From positions 1 to 5,919 of the forward strand of contig VGBQ01000156.1 in NCBI GenBank assembly GCA_016870425.1: DNA of 5,919 nt, written 5' to 3'. This document shows, in pieces, positions 3,892-5,919 of this stretch. The stretch comes from Actinomycetota bacterium (GTDB lineage: Bacteria; Actinomycetota; Actinomycetes; S36-B12). How positions within the stretch are numbered: position 1 is the stretch's first letter; every line of letters begins with the position of its first letter. The notes under the pieces are model-generated. The model did not search any database and had not been told where the DNA came from. It was given only the letters and a program-made list of their open reading frames with translations. Position numbers and translations under genes: made by a program.

Positions 3892-5919
3892 ATGCGCCGC
3901 TGGATCACCGCCATCGCCGCCGCGGTCGTGGGCATCTCCGGGACCCTGGTGGCGCCCGTGCACCTCGCGTCCGCGGCCGATCGCCCCGAATTGCGCTCGA
4001 TCATCGCCGGCGCGCGTCAGGCAAACCAGGCGACGGCCAAGGTCATCCCGCGCCTCACCGTCGAAGATGCACGCCTGGCGCGTGAGCGGCTGGGGCTCCT
4101 GCGCGACCGAGCCTCCGTGCTGTCCGACGATCTGTCCGGGTCATCGGGGCCTGTGTCGCCCTCACTGCAGACGCGCATCCGCACCCTGGGTAGCCAGGCG
4201 TCGGCGCTGCGCGCCGGTGCGGACGCCGCGAGCGCGGGCATCTCGGTGCTAGGCGAGGTACGACGTCTTGCACTCGAAGGCCTGCGCCAAGGGATCGACG
4301 GTGGCTTCCGCACGAACTTCGATGCCGAGCAGTACCGATGGTCTGCAGCGGGCGCCCATGCCCTTGCCGATCTCACGGTCGCTCGTGCGGCAATGACCTC
4401 GCTCACGCCTCCACGGCGAGCAGCGTCAGCCCGCAAGGCACTGCAGCAGGCCCGATCCGGCGTCACGCCCGCACCCGTCGCGGGGTGGATCCCCCTCCCT
4501 GGCGGGTGCGCCCTGCCTCCGGCTTCCATGACCGACTTCCTGCCGGCGCCCGGCACCGCCGCTCCACGCCTGTGGACCACCCCGCAGGGCATCGACGCGC
4601 ACCGTGCCCAGTTGGCGTCGCCCACTCCGGCGCTCTCGGCGGCGTACGCCAAGACGATGCGTCAGGCCACGGTGCTGTCGCTCCAGTCGGGGGAGCCCGC
4701 AGGTGTCTCGGAGGTCACCAAGCGAGTGCTCACGGTCGGCTACGCGTGGCTGATGACCTCGGACGCGGCGTACCACGACGCCCTCATGGCCGACGCGCGC
4801 ATGCTCACGGACGCGAAGCCGAGGGAGGCGGTGGATGAAGCCAAGGAGGCACTCGTGCTCGCCACGGCGGTCGACTGGCTCAGCGCCTCGCGCGAGAGCG
4901 TCTCCGTCGACGGTGGACCGAGCACTCTTGAGGCTGCACGGCAGGTCCTGAAGATCCGGACTATGGGCTCCATCGGCTGCTCGCTCGCACTGGGGGAGAC
5001 CATCGCCGTGGACAAGCTCAACAAGTCCGTGATCATCGGATCCGGTGTCGTCATGAGCGCCCTGGCCCTCGCCGACGATCCGCTGTGGCGTCCCGGTCTG
5101 GCAGCGGCGGTGCGCGCGGGCCTGGCGGGTGCTCGATCCGGTCTCGACGTGCTCAACGTCGATGGCGGCTCCCCGGAGGGGCCGGTCTACTGGAACTTCC
5201 AGACGGTGCCCGCAGCCGGCTTGCTCTCGAGCATCGATGCGACCCTTCCCTCGCGCACTGTCGCTCGCGTGCCCTCGCTGGTCAAGGCGGGGCGGTTCGC
5301 GCTGCAGATGGCGGCGCCGGCGCTCTCGGGTGACCGCGAGACGACGCGATATTCCGACGCTCGCGACACCGTGCTGAGGTGCACACTGCCCGCCTGGATC
5401 GCGGGCCGGTACGGCGATCCCGATGCCATCACCGTCGCCATCGAAGGGCAGTTGCGACAGGGTGTTGAACTGCTGTGGTGGCCGCGCGACGAGGTGAACG
5501 CCCCCGTGCAGGATGCGGCGTTCCCCGCGAGTGGCGTGGCTGTCCTGCGCTCGGGCGAGGCAACCGCGTGGCTGCTCGGTCAGCCGGAGTTGACCAACCA
5601 CACGCAACTCGACGCCGGGGGAGTGACGGTGCGTGTGAGTGGTGTGGACTGGTCGCTCGATGCCGGCTACGGAGTGGAGGGGCCCGGCTACTCCGAGGAC
5701 AGGCCCGACGGCCGCCGCTGGACCTATCCGCAGACTCAGCCCGCGTGGCACTCGACGGTGCGCACCGTCGTGTCGGCGTCCGATGTGGGCCAGGTCGTCG
5801 GTGCCACCGCGCCGGTGGCCCTCCGCGCCGGGTCTGCGGTGGTGGACCTCACCAGGGTCTTGCAGGGAGCGACGCAGGCCCAGAGGCGCATCTCCCTCAC
5901 CGCCTCCCAACTCACCATC
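3892..5919 (+). CDS. Secreted heparinase II/III-fold (polysaccharide lyase-like) protein, 3' end missing
   Basis: The frame is open to the right edge, giving 676 residues without a stop. The ATG at 3892 follows GGGGAG (3883-3888) by only 3 bases. A signal peptide (residues 1-28, MRRW start, hydrophobic core, cleavage at ASA/A) points to export. An Ala/Arg-rich helical domain of unknown role spans about 30-200. From about 230 to 450 lies an alpha/alpha-toroid resembling heparinase II/III and alginate lyases: NKSVIIGSG (377-385) aligns with the family NWN-V-x2-G region, and DGGSPEGPVYWNF (424-436) matches its DG-PEGP-YW block. The beta-sandwich part shows GVAVLRSG (about 546-553) and NHTQLDAGG (569-577), with WSLDAGYG at 587-594, the usual H-x3-DAG and D-G-Y pattern. 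Substrate cannot be predicted. Lys378 and Ser379 stand where some lyases have catalytic residues, so activity is uncertain. It lies 20 bases after pspAB, probably in the same operon. Confidence 0.8.
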   Translation, partial: MRRWITAIAAAVVGISGTLVAPVHLASAADRPELRSIIAGARQANQATAKVIPRLTVEDARLARERLGLLRDRASVLSDDLSGSSGPVSPSLQTRIRTLGSQASALRAGADAASAGISVLGEVRRLALEGLRQGIDGGFRTNFDAEQYRWSAAGAHALADLTVARAAMTSLTPPRRAASARKALQQARSGVTPAPVAGWIPLPGGCALPPASMTDFLPAPGTAAPRLWTTPQGIDAHRAQLASPTPALSAAYAKTMRQATVLSLQSGEPAGVSEVTKRVLTVGYAWLMTSDAAYHDALMADARMLTDAKPREAVDEAKEALVLATAVDWLSASRESVSVDGGPSTLEAARQVLKIRTMGSIGCSLALGETIAVDKLNKSVIIGSGVVMSALALADDPLWRPGLAAAVRAGLAGARSGLDVLNVDGGSPEGPVYWNFQTVPAAGLLSSIDATLPSRTVARVPSLVKAGRFALQMAAPALSGDRETTRYSDARDTVLRCTLPAWIAGRYGDPDAITVAIEGQLRQGVELLWWPRDEVNAPVQDAAFPASGVAVLRSGEATAWLLGQPELTNHTQLDAGGVTVRVSGVDWSLDAGYGVEGPGYSEDRPDGRRWTYPQTQPAWHSTVRTVVSASDVGQVVGATAPVALRAGSAVVDLTRVLQGATQAQRRISLTASQLTI

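Noticed and set aside
4426..5910. Long open frame of 494 codons on the minus strand opposite the heparinase-like gene
   Set aside because: It is Arg/His/Gly-rich with no recognisable domain and lies entirely opposite a frame with a signal peptide and lyase motifs. Antisense open frames of this length are expected in high-GC codon-biased DNA.

Overview
This window is high-GC (by eye about two thirds G+C), tightly packed chromosomal DNA from an actinobacterium (Actinomycetota). The lineage call rests on three things: a DUF3043 membrane protein, a PspA-HtpX-PspAB cluster of the actinobacterial type, and GTG and apparently leaderless starts. Genus cannot be read from the sequence.

Layout. (1) Positions 2-382, minus strand: the N-terminal part of a secreted alpha/alpha-toroid (squalene-cyclase/prenyltransferase-repeat) protein that runs off the left edge. 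(2) Positions 383-690: a 308-base gene-free stretch. It holds, on the minus strand, a complete compact cobalamin (B12) riboswitch at 511-641, followed by a structured expression platform leading to a good ribosome binding site. The secreted protein therefore looks B12-controlled and is plausibly a bacterial transcobalamin-like cobalamin-capture protein. (3) Positions 691-906, plus: a 71-residue unassigned protein, apparently leaderless. (4) Positions 918-1517, minus: a DUF3043 two-helix membrane protein, apparently leaderless, convergent with the previous gene. (5) Positions 1518-1623: a divergent promoter region. (6) Positions 1624-3871, plus: pspA, htpX and pspAB, a membrane-stress operon with 17-base and 1-base-overlap junctions. 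(7) Position 3892 to the right edge, plus: a secreted heparinase II/III-fold protein, 20 bases after pspAB with its own ribosome binding site, probably co-transcribed and truncated by the window end.

How the genes fit together. PspA (membrane-coating ESCRT-III-like scaffold), HtpX (membrane zinc protease) and PspAB (PspA-associated protein of unknown biochemistry) form an envelope quality-control unit. The downstream secreted lyase-fold protein suggests that an extracytoplasmic glycan activity may be coupled to it. The left part is an independent B12-responsive unit, divergent from the small gene at 691. No mobile elements, CRISPR arrays, tRNA or rRNA genes were seen. The most noteworthy signal is the B12 riboswitch with its overlapping alternative hairpin in front of the secreted toroid protein.
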